Assembly: GCA_049603715.1 (NCBI GenBank)
Contig: JBMYSW010000011.1
Coordinates: forward strand, 1-64,000
DNA length: 64,000 bases
Direction: 5' to 3'
DNA from: Pontibacterium sp049603715
GTDB lineage: Bacteria; Pseudomonadota; Gammaproteobacteria; Pseudomonadales; Balneatricaceae
The notes under the pieces are model-generated. The model was not told the origin of the DNA. It made no database searches and was given only the letters and a program-made list of their open reading frames with translations. The translations under genes were made by a program, and so were the position numbers. Below are positions 1 through 8,003 of the stretch, piece by piece; positions within the stretch are counted from its first letter, which is position 1, and every line of letters begins with the position of its first letter.

Positions 1-29
1 ATCTGAGCCATGATCAAACTCTTCAGTTT
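1..29 (-). rRNA. rrs: 16S ribosomal RNA, 5' end only
   Basis: Read on the minus strand, the first 29 bases give the universal 16S 5' end (AAACTGAAGAGTTTGATCAT, then GGCTCAGAT), including the 27F primer site. The gene runs off the left edge of the window, so only its extreme 5' end is present. It lies downstream of murI on the same strand, as in the E. coli murI-rrnB order. The exact mature 5' base (29 or 30) is inferred by analogy to E. coli. Confidence 0.95.
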
Positions 30-243
30 TAATCAAGCGAACTTTTAGAAAGTTCAAATTTGTGCTCAAGGTTTTGTTAAACAACTGTACTGTAAATGAA
101 TTCACATTAGGTTGCTTACCTTGATAAAGCTTTTGAGCTTCATCTCGACAAGCGCCCACACGAATTATCTGATCAATTTGTTAAAGAGCGGCTTGAGTAC
201 TCAGCGCTGCGAAGCGTTGTTTGTTGTCTCAAGCGAGGTGCGT
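30..243 (-). other. rrn leader region (precursor of 16S rRNA)
   Basis: This is the transcribed leader between the proximal promoter and mature 16S. It contains boxA (179-189) followed, in the direction of transcription, by the segment ATTGATCAGATAATTCGTGT (about 157-176), which resembles the conserved spacer after boxA in other gammaproteobacterial rrn leaders. The part next to 16S is expected to pair with sequence beyond the rRNA for RNase III processing, which cannot be checked here because the 3' side is outside the window. Confidence 0.75.
179..189 (-). promoter_or_regulatory. boxA antitermination site of the rrn leader
   Basis: The minus strand reads GCTCTTTAACA, matching the core of the rrn boxA (TGCTCTTTAACA in E. 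coli), the RNA site bound by NusB-NusE to start rRNA antitermination. It lies about 150 nt upstream of the 16S 5' end. SuhB, a known partner of this complex, is encoded later in the window. Confidence 0.88.
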
Positions 244-271
244 ATTCTACATTGCACCGTGTTGTTGTCAA
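244..271 (-). promoter_or_regulatory. rrn promoter proximal to 16S (P2-like)
   Basis: The minus strand shows a perfect -35 TTGACA (266-271), a 16-nt spacer and a -10 TAGAAT (244-249). It is followed by ACGCACCTCGC, a GC-rich discriminator of the kind associated with ppGpp control. The expected start is a few bases downstream, within or just before a 12-nt segment (227-238) that is repeated exactly downstream of the other rrn promoter. Confidence 0.85.
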
Positions 272-443
272 CACCTTTTTTGAAGTTTTTCTCAGTGGTT
301 AGTGTTAATCGAAACTAACGCTAACGGGTTGATTGTATTAGCTAATTCAAAGAGAAAGCTAAGCATCCAACACTGAAGAAAACGGGTGTTTTCAACTGCT
401 TGATTAGCCGCCTTAGTGGCTGCCATCTCAAGCGAGGACGCGA

Positions 444-471
444 ATAATACGCGATTCAGATGGGGTTGCAA
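444..471 (-). promoter_or_regulatory. rrn promoter distal to 16S (P1-like)
   Basis: The minus strand has -35 TTGCAA (466-471), a 16-nt spacer and -10 TATTAT (444-449), then a GC-rich discriminator TCGCGT and the 12-nt segment CCTCGCTTGAGA (426-437) that is shared with the proximal promoter. Upstream of the -35 (about 472-500) the sequence is A/T-rich, as expected for an UP element. It sits just beyond the murI stop codon. Confidence 0.8.
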
Positions 472-509
472 GTACTTTTATGAAAATAATGTTAAAGCCC
501 ATTAATTGG

Positions 510-1334
510 TTAAACATCAACCAACTGCACACTACTTGGCTTCACGGGGATACTAATAAAGTGCTTCGCGACACGGCTAAAACGCTCTACGCCATCGGTT
601 ACCATAAAAGCAACGTCAGCAACTTGCGCCGCATCGGCCAACATCGCCTTATCAGCTAATGAGGCTTTTAAACTCATGGCCGTTGTCTGCGCGGAATCCA
701 CCAATGCAACCTTTTCGCCAACCACATTGGCAATTGCCCCTTTTAGCGCAGGAAAGTGCGTACAGCCCAAAACCAAAGTATCGATTTGAGCATCATCCAA
801 TATCGGTGTAAGACATTTAGCGACAATAGACTCGACCAGATCGCCATCGCACCACCCCTCTTCTGCCAAAGCAACAAACAGGGAGCAAGCAACTCCCTTG
901 ACCGTAGCATTTGGTAAACGAGCCGCAATTTCGCGATGATAGGCACCATTGTTAATAGTGCCTTCTGTTGCAATCACCCCTACATGGTACGAGCTCGTCT
1001 GACGAACACTCGCCTCAGCTCCAGGAACTACTACACCAATAACGGGAATATCTGGGTAAGTTTCACACAGCTTAGGCAAAGCACTTGCCGATGCAGTATT
1101 ACACGCAATAACAAGCGCTTTAATATCTTTGGAAACCAATGCTTCGGCGGCTTGGCATGCGTACTTCACCACTGAGTCACTGCTTTTTGTACCATAGGGT
1201 ACTCGCGCGGTATCTCCCAAATAAACCAAATGCTCATTGGGTAAAAGGCGATGAATTGCATCAAGAACCGTAAGGCCACCTACGCCAGAATCAAAGACAC
1301 CGATTGGACGGTTATCACCTTGCCCTTCTAGCAC
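510..1334 (-). CDS. murI: glutamate racemase
   Basis: MurI interconverts L- and D-glutamate in the cytoplasm and supplies D-Glu for peptidoglycan. The 274-residue product has the N-terminal FDSGVGG motif (Asp15, Ser16) and both catalytic cysteines: Cys78 in ACNTAS and Cys191 in LGCTHF. Length is normal for the family. The start is a GTG that overlaps the der stop codon by one base (TAGTG), indicating translational coupling; a slightly later start cannot be excluded because the conserved sequence begins near residue 10. It is the last protein gene before the rrn operon. No terminator hairpin was seen between its stop and the rrn promoters, so read-through into rrn is possible. Confidence 0.95.
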   Translation of the reverse strand: MLEGQGDNRPIGVFDSGVGGLTVLDAIHRLLPNEHLVYLGDTARVPYGTKSSDSVVKYACQAAEALVSKDIKALVIACNTASASALPKLCETYPDIPVIGVVVPGAEASVRQTSSYHVGVIATEGTINNGAYHREIAARLPNATVKGVACSLFVALAEEGWCDGDLVESIVAKCLTPILDDAQIDTLVLGCTHFPALKGAIANVVGEKVALVDSAQTTAMSLKASLADKAMLADAAQVADVAFMVTDGVERFSRVAKHFISIPVKPSSVQLVDV

Positions 1335-2758
1335 TACTTACGCGCCTTCTTCTTTTTGCTTGCCTGACGTCGTTCACGAATAAATCGTGCTTGACGTGCT
1401 TTTTTTGCTTCTTGGCGTGGTGTTAGCACGTTCTTTTTGCCCTCATACGGGTTGCTACCCGTTCGGAACTCAAAACGCACCGGTGTACCTTTAATTGCAA
1501 GCACATCACAGAACTTGTTTTCGAGGTAGCGCACATAACTGCCCGGCAAAGAATCCGTTTGGTTACCATGCACAACAATAATAGGCGGGTTAGAGCCACC
1601 TTGGTGAGCATAACGAAGCTTAATACGACGACCATTAACCATTGGCGGCTGATGGTTTGCGGTCATATCTTCAAGCAAGCGCGTGAGATAGTTCGTACTC
1701 CACTTCATCATCGAGAATTCATAAGCTTCTTCGATCGACTTGTAGAGATCACCTACACCCGTACCGTGCTTAGCAGAAATAAAGTGCATACGCGCAAACG
1801 TCGCAAAGTCTAGCTTACGACGAATTTGTTCACGCACGACTTCTTTTTGCTCACCTGTCATGCCATCCCACTTATTAAGGGCGATGACTAGCGCACGACC
1901 AGAGTCAACCACGAAGCTGATCATGCTAAGGTCTTGATCGGTCACACCTTCGTGCGCATCAATCACAACCACAGAAACATGAGAGTCACGGATAGCCTGA
2001 AGGGTCTTCACGATAGAGAATTTTTCTACCGCTTCTTTAATATTTTTACGACGGCGAATACCCGCAGTATCGATCAGGGTGTAGTTCTTTTCGTTTCGCT
2101 CATATGGAATATATACACTGTCGCGCGTTGTTCCTGCCTTGTCGTATACCACAACACGGTCTTCACCTAACATGCGGTTAACCAACGTCGACTTACCTAC
2201 GTTAGGGCGACCAGAAATCGAAATTTTGATCCCCTGCTCAACGTCGTCTGGTAATACATCGTCACTGTAGTCGATTTGACTCAGAACATGCTCAATGAGC
2301 ACATTCACACCACGACCATGAGCTGCCGCAATAGGAATAGGTTCACCTAGCCCGAGACTGAAAAAGTCACTGGTTGCAACTTCGGCGTTAATGCCGTCAG
2401 TTTTGTTCACCACCATGTAAACAGGTTTGTCTTGTCGACGCAGGCGATCAGCCACCATTTCATCAGACGGGTTAATACCCGCACGACCGTCAACCAAAAA
2501 CAGTACGACATCAGCCTCTTCAACCGCAGCCAACGATTGCTGTGCCATTTCAAGGTCTAAACCAACTTCGCCACCTGTAATACCGCCGGTATCCACAACG
2601 ATATAAGGTTGCTCGCCCATTTTTCCTTCGCCGTATTTACGGTCTCGGGTAACGCCCGGAAGGTCAGCTACTAGAGCATCACGGGAGCGCGTTAGGCGGT
2701 TAAAAAGGGTCGATTTTCCAACGTTGGGACGCCCAACTAAAGCGATAACAGGTAACAT
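1334..2758 (-). CDS. der: ribosome-associated GTPase Der (EngA)
   Basis: Der is a double-domain GTPase needed for assembly of the 50S ribosomal subunit. Two complete P-loops with the identical GRPNVGKST motif are visible (residues 9-17 and near 184), each with its own NKxD-type specificity motif (NKTDG and NKWDG), followed by the C-terminal KH-like domain and a very basic tail rich in Lys and Arg. The frame stays open to a TTG at 2785, but ATG at 2758 is preferred: it gives the family's standard MLPVIALVG N-terminus and has a purine-rich GAAGAG upstream. It is followed by murI with a one-base overlap and preceded by bamB, the usual pseudomonad order. Confidence 0.97.
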   Translation of the reverse strand: MLPVIALVGRPNVGKSTLFNRLTRSRDALVADLPGVTRDRKYGEGKMGEQPYIVVDTGGITGGEVGLDLEMAQQSLAAVEEADVVLFLVDGRAGINPSDEMVADRLRRQDKPVYMVVNKTDGINAEVATSDFFSLGLGEPIPIAAAHGRGVNVLIEHVLSQIDYSDDVLPDDVEQGIKISISGRPNVGKSTLVNRMLGEDRVVVYDKAGTTRDSVYIPYERNEKNYTLIDTAGIRRRKNIKEAVEKFSIVKTLQAIRDSHVSVVVIDAHEGVTDQDLSMISFVVDSGRALVIALNKWDGMTGEQKEVVREQIRRKLDFATFARMHFISAKHGTGVGDLYKSIEEAYEFSMMKWSTNYLTRLLEDMTANHQPPMVNGRRIKLRYAHQGGSNPPIIVVHGNQTDSLPGSYVRYLENKFCDVLAIKGTPVRFEFRTGSNPYEGKKNVLTPRQEAKKARQARFIRERRQASKKKKARK

Positions 2759-2829
2759 ATTTCTCTTCTGCGAATGCAGCCCCAAACGAGGCAGGTCAGG
2801 GTGACGCTAAGGCATCACCCGTAAAGTGT

Positions 2830-3984
2830 TTATTGTAGATCAATTAACGACAAGGCGGATAGCTTGCCGCCTTGGGTTAAAAAGTAAAGGGAGGTATCGT
2901 CTGCGATCAATGCGGCCGCTTGGCCTTGTGCTGCGCCTTGAGTCATAGCCGCTAGGCCACCGTCTAACTGGGACAAAGCAAAAAGGTTGCCGTCCGTATC
3001 GGACAGGAATACAAACTGATTCCAAAGTACCGGCGCGCTTAAAAAGCGATGCTTGAGCGCAGTTTGACTCCAAACATCAGCACCAGATGCCTGATCTAAG
3101 CCTGTCACCACACCATCATCACCGGATACAAAGACACGAGATAATGCCGTTGCCACTGGATAGAAGCTAGCTAGCTTACGATCCCATAGCTGAGTACCAT
3201 CAGTCAGGTCAATGGCCGTTACAGTGTCGCCAAAAGATGCAAGGTATACAACACGCTGATCGACCACAGGTTGCCCATCAATGTCCACAACTCGCTCTAG
3301 GTCAGTACGACCCCGAGGTTCAACCAAGGTTCGCTCAAAAACAGCGTTGCCATTGGCGTTTTGCAACGCCACAAGCTTTCCGTTATCGAGCGCTGCAAAG
3401 GTGTAATCTAGCGTGACGCGCGGCGACGCTGTACCACGAAATGTTAGATTAGGGATGCTGGCATCATAGCGCCATAACGACTCACCGGACTGCACATCAA
3501 AGGCACGAACCGCGCCATTTACCTGCTGAACCACTAGAAGGTCACCCAACAGCTGCGGCACCGAAATGACTTCGCTATCCAGTTGGGTACTCCACTGCTC
3601 TTCACCTTCAGACGAAAGCAGCGTTAACACACCTGAGCGGCTCACAAACGCCAACGCAGAATCACTTGCGCCCAAGCCAGAACTTAGCGGCTCTGCGCTT
3701 TCGTATTCCCACGCTAGCTTGCCGTCGGCTTTTTGGTAAGCGTTAACTTTTCCCGATTTCGAGAGCGCAACCACGTAGTCTTGCACCAAAGCAGGTGAAA
3801 ACTGGTGATACTTATGCCCCAAGCCTTGTCCAAGTGTCTTGGACCATTTTGTTTGCAGCTTATGGGTCGCTTCAAATACAACAGGGTCTGGCTGAATACT
3901 TGTCTCGCTTTCACCAAAGAGACTACATCCCGACATCAGCGCCGCCATCCCTAAGGCCGCTACCCGCAAAGACAAGTTTTTCAT
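2830..3984 (-). CDS. bamB: outer-membrane assembly lipoprotein BamB
   Basis: BamB is the beta-propeller lipoprotein of the BAM complex, which folds beta-barrel proteins into the outer membrane. The 384-residue product starts with a lipoprotein signal peptide ending in the lipobox LMSGC (Cys20). Ser at +2 predicts sorting to the outer membrane. The rest consists of PQQ-like propeller blades with repeated patterns such as AFDVQSGESLWRYD and AIDLTDGTQLWDRK. The start codon overlaps the yfgM stop by one base (TAATG), so the two genes are translationally coupled. Length and position match the family. Confidence 0.95.
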   Translation of the reverse strand: MKNLSLRVAALGMAALMSGCSLFGESETSIQPDPVVFEATHKLQTKWSKTLGQGLGHKYHQFSPALVQDYVVALSKSGKVNAYQKADGKLAWEYESAEPLSSGLGASDSALAFVSRSGVLTLLSSEGEEQWSTQLDSEVISVPQLLGDLLVVQQVNGAVRAFDVQSGESLWRYDASIPNLTFRGTASPRVTLDYTFAALDNGKLVALQNANGNAVFERTLVEPRGRTDLERVVDIDGQPVVDQRVVYLASFGDTVTAIDLTDGTQLWDRKLASFYPVATALSRVFVSGDDGVVTGLDQASGADVWSQTALKHRFLSAPVLWNQFVFLSDTDGNLFALSQLDGGLAAMTQGAAQGQAAALIADDTSLYFLTQGGKLSALSLIDLQ

Positions 3985-4640
3985 TAACCTTCCTCTACCG
4001 CTAGGTCGCTTAACTTAAGAGCTAACAGACCACGCGATGCACCTGCAGTACCGGCTGCCTGTGCTTGTTCATAAGCATCACGAGCAAGCGCTAGCTTACC
4101 TTGAGCAACAAGAACATCACCTTCTAGCTCATAAGCCAACTCATCAAAGCCTTGACCTTTTACTGATACCAAGGTGCTTAGTGCAGCGTCGAGATCGCCC
4201 GCAGCAAAGTGTACCTTTGCCAGACGCAAGTCGGCGACAGTAGCCAAACGAGCACTTGGCTCTTGCGCCTTAATCCACTCAAGTTCAGATACCGCTTCAG
4301 CCAACTCACCTGCTTCAACATCAAGCTTTGCTTGAATCAGCGCAGTGTATTGTGCATAAACAGTATCGTCGTACTCTGCTTTGATTTCATCAGCAAGAGT
4401 ACCCGCAGTAGTAAGAAGCGCTTGATCACCACTCGACATGTAACCAGAAACCGCATCAACGTAGTTTAGGTAGCTGATAGACGCTGCCTCAGCGTAAGCC
4501 GCTTGGTTACTTTGCCATTGCTGCCAGCCAACGGTAATCGCTGCTGCGCCCGCAATACCAAGCAAAAGGGACTTACCGTTTTCTTTCCACCAGTTTTTGA
4601 TGGCTTGTACTTGTTCTTCTTCTGTACGAATCTCAGACAC
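3984..4640 (-). CDS. yfgM: YfgM-family TPR membrane protein
   Basis: YfgM is an inner-membrane protein with a periplasmic TPR domain that associates with the SecYEG translocon and the chaperone PpiD. The 218-residue product has a short charged cytoplasmic start (EEEQVQAIKNWWKENG), one membrane segment at about residues 23-41, and an alanine-rich helical repeat region. The start is GTG at 4640, preceded by GGAG seven bases upstream. It sits between hisS and bamB, as in E. coli and Pseudomonas, and overlaps bamB by one base. Confidence 0.93.
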   Translation of the reverse strand: MSEIRTEEEQVQAIKNWWKENGKSLLLGIAGAAAITVGWQQWQSNQAAYAEAASISYLNYVDAVSGYMSSGDQALLTTAGTLADEIKAEYDDTVYAQYTALIQAKLDVEAGELAEAVSELEWIKAQEPSARLATVADLRLAKVHFAAGDLDAALSTLVSVKGQGFDELAYELEGDVLVAQGKLALARDAYEQAQAAGTAGASRGLLALKLSDLAVEEG

Positions 4641-4695
4641 GCCCGAGCTCCTATCAAATACTAAGACTCACACCGCAGTTAGCGCGGTATGACCG

Positions 4696-5967
4696 TTAAA
4701 TTTCGTTAGCCAACGCCGCAATTAACTCAGCTGTTGCAATGGTTTGCTGCTCAGCACCTGAGCGCATCGGTTTTAACACCACCGCTTGGTTCTCTGCAAA
4801 CTCGCGGTTAACCATAATAGCGACGTCTGCACCGCTCTTGTCGGCTTTTTTCATTTGGCTCTTATCCGAGCCACCACCACAGTGCAGTTGTACACGGTAA
4901 TTGGTTTCGTTGCGCAACATTTCTGCAAGCTTAAGCGCATCCGCTGTTTCACCACCACCAATCGTGCATACATACACATCTACCGTCTTGCGAATAGATT
5001 CAGGCACACACTCAAGAGACTCAAGCAAGAGAATCAGGCGCTCAACCCCCATCGCAAAGCCAACGGCTGGTGTCGCCTTACCACCTAGTTGTTGAACTAG
5101 ACCGTCGTAACGACCACCTGCACAAACGGTACCCTGAGCACCTAGCTTATCCGTTACCCACTCGAATACTGTTTTGGAGTAGTAATCGAGACCACGTACC
5201 AGTTTCGGGTTTACTTCATAAGCAACGCCAGCTGCATCTAGCAATGACTTGAGCTGCTCAAAGTGAACCTGGGACTCTTCATCAAGGTAATCGTGAAAAA
5301 CAGGTGCACTGTCTAGCAAAGCTTGAGTATTAGCATCTTTTGAATCCAAGATACGTAGCGGGTTCGTGTCTAAACGACGCTGACTATCTGCATCCAAGGC
5401 ATCTTTATGCTCAGACAAGTAAGCAACCAAGGCCTCTTTAAAGGCTGCTCGTGCTTCAGTACTGCCTAGAGTGTTGATCTGCAAAGTCACAGCATCTAAC
5501 AAATCAAGCTGACGCCACAGACGTGCTGTCATAACAATCAACTCAGCATCAATATCTGGACCTTTCATGCCAAAGGTTTCTACACCAATTTGGTGAAACT
5601 GGCGGTATCGGCCTTTTTGCGGACGCTCGTGGCGGAACATTGGCCCCATGTACCACAAACGCTGTGTTTGGTTGTATAGCAAACCGTGTTCTTCGCCCGC
5701 ACGGACACAGCTGGCTGTTCCCTCTGGTCGCAATGTCAGGCTATCGCCGTTGCGATCATCAAAGGTGTACATTTCTTTTTCGACAATATCAGTCACTTCG
5801 CCGATAGAGCGCTTAAATAGGTCAGTTGACTCCACGACTGGCATACGAATTTCATCATAACCGTAGGTTGCCAGCACACCTTTAACTTGTGCTTCTAGGT
5901 ACTGCCATACGGGAGTTTGAGCAGGAAGAATATCGTTCATCCCGCGAATTGCTTTCACTTTAGCCAA
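4696..5967 (-). CDS. hisS: histidyl-tRNA synthetase
   Basis: HisS charges tRNA-His and is a class II synthetase. The 423-residue product shows the N-terminal RGMNDILP, TLRPEGTA, the motif 2 region (MFRHERPQKGRYRQFHQIG), the histidine-specific LVRGLDYYS box and motif 3 (GFAMGVERL), followed by an anticodon-binding domain. The start is TTG at 5967: it gives the standard MAKVKAIRGMNDILP N-terminus and is preceded by AAGGTAG. In the Pseudomonas-type cluster ispG normally lies directly upstream; here rodZ does, with only 29 bases between. Confidence 0.97.
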   Translation of the reverse strand: MAKVKAIRGMNDILPAQTPVWQYLEAQVKGVLATYGYDEIRMPVVESTDLFKRSIGEVTDIVEKEMYTFDDRNGDSLTLRPEGTASCVRAGEEHGLLYNQTQRLWYMGPMFRHERPQKGRYRQFHQIGVETFGMKGPDIDAELIVMTARLWRQLDLLDAVTLQINTLGSTEARAAFKEALVAYLSEHKDALDADSQRRLDTNPLRILDSKDANTQALLDSAPVFHDYLDEESQVHFEQLKSLLDAAGVAYEVNPKLVRGLDYYSKTVFEWVTDKLGAQGTVCAGGRYDGLVQQLGGKATPAVGFAMGVERLILLLESLECVPESIRKTVDVYVCTIGGGETADALKLAEMLRNETNYRVQLHCGGGSDKSQMKKADKSGADVAIMVNREFAENQAVVLKPMRSGAEQQTIATAELIAALANEI

Positions 5968-5996
5968 TGTTGCTACCTTAAAACCTGTTTAATCAG

Positions 5997-7244
5997 TTAT
6001 TCGCCAAGGGTTAAACGCGACACGTTACCTCGGCCGGTGTCGCTTAACTCAACAAGCTCACCGTTAAATTCTACAAACGCCACGGCCGACAAAGCGCCCA
6101 AGGTTACATTGAGAGGAAGCGCTGCTGTCGATACATCAACACCTCGCTCGGCGTTGCGAATACTTGCAACCAACAACTTACCTTCACCGTCACGCACCTC
6201 AACCCAGCAGTCGTCAGTAAAACCAATGACTAAACGCTCAGTTGGCTCAGCGGCTGGCTGGACTGGCTCATTCACGGGTGCTGCAAGCTCATCTAAGTCG
6301 ACACCCAGAGATTCAGACGTTAAAGGCGCGGCCTCTGTTACCTCTTGCTCTCGCGTTTCAGACAAAGTCGTTGGCGCGCTATTTTCTTGCTCAGCCAATA
6401 GCGAAGCTTGGGCTTCAGCCGTAGCCTGCTCTTCAACAGCTGCTTGCTCTTCAAGCGACTCTGCAGCCGCTACCGAAGATGATAGCTCATTCGGTGCTAC
6501 CTCAGTGTTGGCAGGTTCAAGCTCTTCTGCAATGTTCGCTTCTGTTTCTTCATTCAAAAGATCAGTTTCAGGGGCTTCGCCAAGCGCTGAATCAGACAGC
6601 ACCGAAGTATCTGCACCCAGTGCGTCACTCGGTAAATCAACCGCTGGCAAACCGCTCACTTCATCTGTTTCGGCTGGCACAGTGTCATTTTGCATATTCG
6701 GCAACGACAGTGGAGCTCCCTGTTCAGAAGGCTCTTCGTCCACAGAGTCCTTGTTAAGAATTGATGCAACAAGACCAGAGACAGGGCTGCTTGGGTGTAG
6801 CACGGCATAACCGCCACCTGCCAGTAGCAGCAAGAACAATAGCACTACAACGATTTTGCCACCGCCGCCGGAACTGCTTCCCGACGGTGTTGCGTCATGA
6901 TGACGCTTAGGGTCTATTTTGGGTGCCTTTTTTGCTGCTGCACGGGAGGCCGATTTTCGGGTTTGCGGCTGACTTAATGACATTAAGTCTTCATATGCAG
7001 CCAAAATTTCATCGGCATTTAAGCCTAAGAGCGCCGCATATTGGCGAATATAGCCCTTCGCAAACACAGGCGAAGGTAACTTATCCACATCACCGGATTC
7101 AATAGCAACAATACTTTCTTTGGTGATGCGAAGTTCTTTAGATAGGCTTTCTAGGGTATAACCCGCCGCTTCACGGGTAACTTTTAAGGATTCCCAATCA
7201 AATCCATCTAATCCTTCATCTAATACATCATCAGCTTGGCTCAT
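5997..7244 (-). CDS. rodZ: RodZ-like cytoskeletal membrane protein
   Basis: RodZ links the MreB cytoskeleton to the cell-wall elongation machinery. The 415-residue product has an N-terminal helix-turn-helix of the Xre/RodZ type (about 20-85), a basic stretch before a single membrane segment (about 130-149), a long Ala/Glu/Pro-rich acidic periplasmic linker (about 155-330) and a C-terminal DUF4115 beta domain (VIGFTDDCWVEVRDGEGK). It overlaps pilF by four bases (ATGA), as expected for coupled translation. It is longer than average because of the linker. The usual downstream neighbour ispG is missing. Confidence 0.93.
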   Translation of the reverse strand: MSQADDVLDEGLDGFDWESLKVTREAAGYTLESLSKELRITKESIVAIESGDVDKLPSPVFAKGYIRQYAALLGLNADEILAAYEDLMSLSQPQTRKSASRAAAKKAPKIDPKRHHDATPSGSSSGGGGKIVVVLLFLLLLAGGGYAVLHPSSPVSGLVASILNKDSVDEEPSEQGAPLSLPNMQNDTVPAETDEVSGLPAVDLPSDALGADTSVLSDSALGEAPETDLLNEETEANIAEELEPANTEVAPNELSSSVAAAESLEEQAAVEEQATAEAQASLLAEQENSAPTTLSETREQEVTEAAPLTSESLGVDLDELAAPVNEPVQPAAEPTERLVIGFTDDCWVEVRDGEGKLLVASIRNAERGVDVSTAALPLNVTLGALSAVAFVEFNGELVELSDTGRGNVSRLTLGE

Positions 7245-7999
7245 TGGCCACTCTCCTGAAACTCTTTAAATTCTGCTGAATTGGGAAATAAGTTTTTTAG
7301 CATTAATGCATAGGTCGTTGCATCTTGTGCATTACCAATCGCACGCGCTATTCGCACCCCTACCCACAAACTTAAGGGCACATGCTCAACTTGCCGTTCG
7401 CTCACCGCCTCTTCCATAGGGGCAAAGCGGGCAATCGCTTCTTCTAAATCGTTTTCTTTTAAAGCCAAGTCTGCCAACAAAACAGACGTCGAAAGACGGT
7501 TGGGAGACAAACTAAGCACGCGCGTAAACGCATGCTTTGCGGCATCGTTTTGGCCTAATTTAAGGTAACAGCGCCCAAGGTTTTCAAATGCAGTATCGCG
7601 ACGGGGGTAAAAAGGGTCTTGGGTCGCTACCGCTAATATACGGCATGCATTTTTGTAGTCTGCTTGCGCAAAAAGAAATGCACCATAGTTGTTATGAATC
7701 GTTGCTGATTCAGGGGCGTAAGTGACGGCTTTTTTAAAGTAGCTATTAGCTAACTCTGTTTCACCTTCAATTTGAAAAGCCAGCGCAAGACCATTCAGCG
7801 CTAGCGCATCGTTTGGCGCAACTGTAATCGCTTTTTGAAAAGCAGCTTTGGCGCCGGCCAAGTTACCACTTTGAATATATTGCATGCCGAGGCGGGTATA
7901 AGCTGCGCTGTCTGCAGTGGTGCCATCAGCAGTCTGTGCCACCTGACCCGCACAGGCCGATAGCAACACTGATAATACAACAACCACCCACCACTTCAT
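7241..7999 (-). CDS. pilF: type IV pilus assembly lipoprotein PilF (PilW)
   Basis: PilF is the pilotin that brings the secretin PilQ to the outer membrane for type IV pili. The 252-residue product has a lipoprotein signal peptide with lipobox LLSAC (Cys16) and successive TPR motifs, for example AKAAFQKAITVAPNDALALN and AKHAFTRVLSLSPN. Length and place between rlmN and rodZ match the family. The name rests on this context plus the TPR lipoprotein layout; no other pilus gene lies in the window. Confidence 0.92.
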   Translation of the reverse strand: MKWWVVVVLSVLLSACAGQVAQTADGTTADSAAYTRLGMQYIQSGNLAGAKAAFQKAITVAPNDALALNGLALAFQIEGETELANSYFKKAVTYAPESATIHNNYGAFLFAQADYKNACRILAVATQDPFYPRRDTAFENLGRCYLKLGQNDAAKHAFTRVLSLSPNRLSTSVLLADLALKENDLEEAIARFAPMEEAVSERQVEHVPLSLWVGVRIARAIGNAQDATTYALMLKNLFPNSAEFKEFQESGQ

Positions 8000-8003
8000 G
8001 TGT

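Noticed and set aside
112..318. 68-residue open frame on plus near the left edge
   Set aside because: It runs antisense through the rrn leader and proximal promoter, and its sequence matches no protein family.
2759..2785. Upstream TTG start for der (2785)
   Set aside because: It adds nine residues not found in the family; the ATG at 2758 fits better.
5917..6810. 297-residue plus-strand open frame
   Set aside because: It is the antisense shadow of the low-complexity Ala/Glu linker of rodZ; it is Ser/Ala-rich with no domain.
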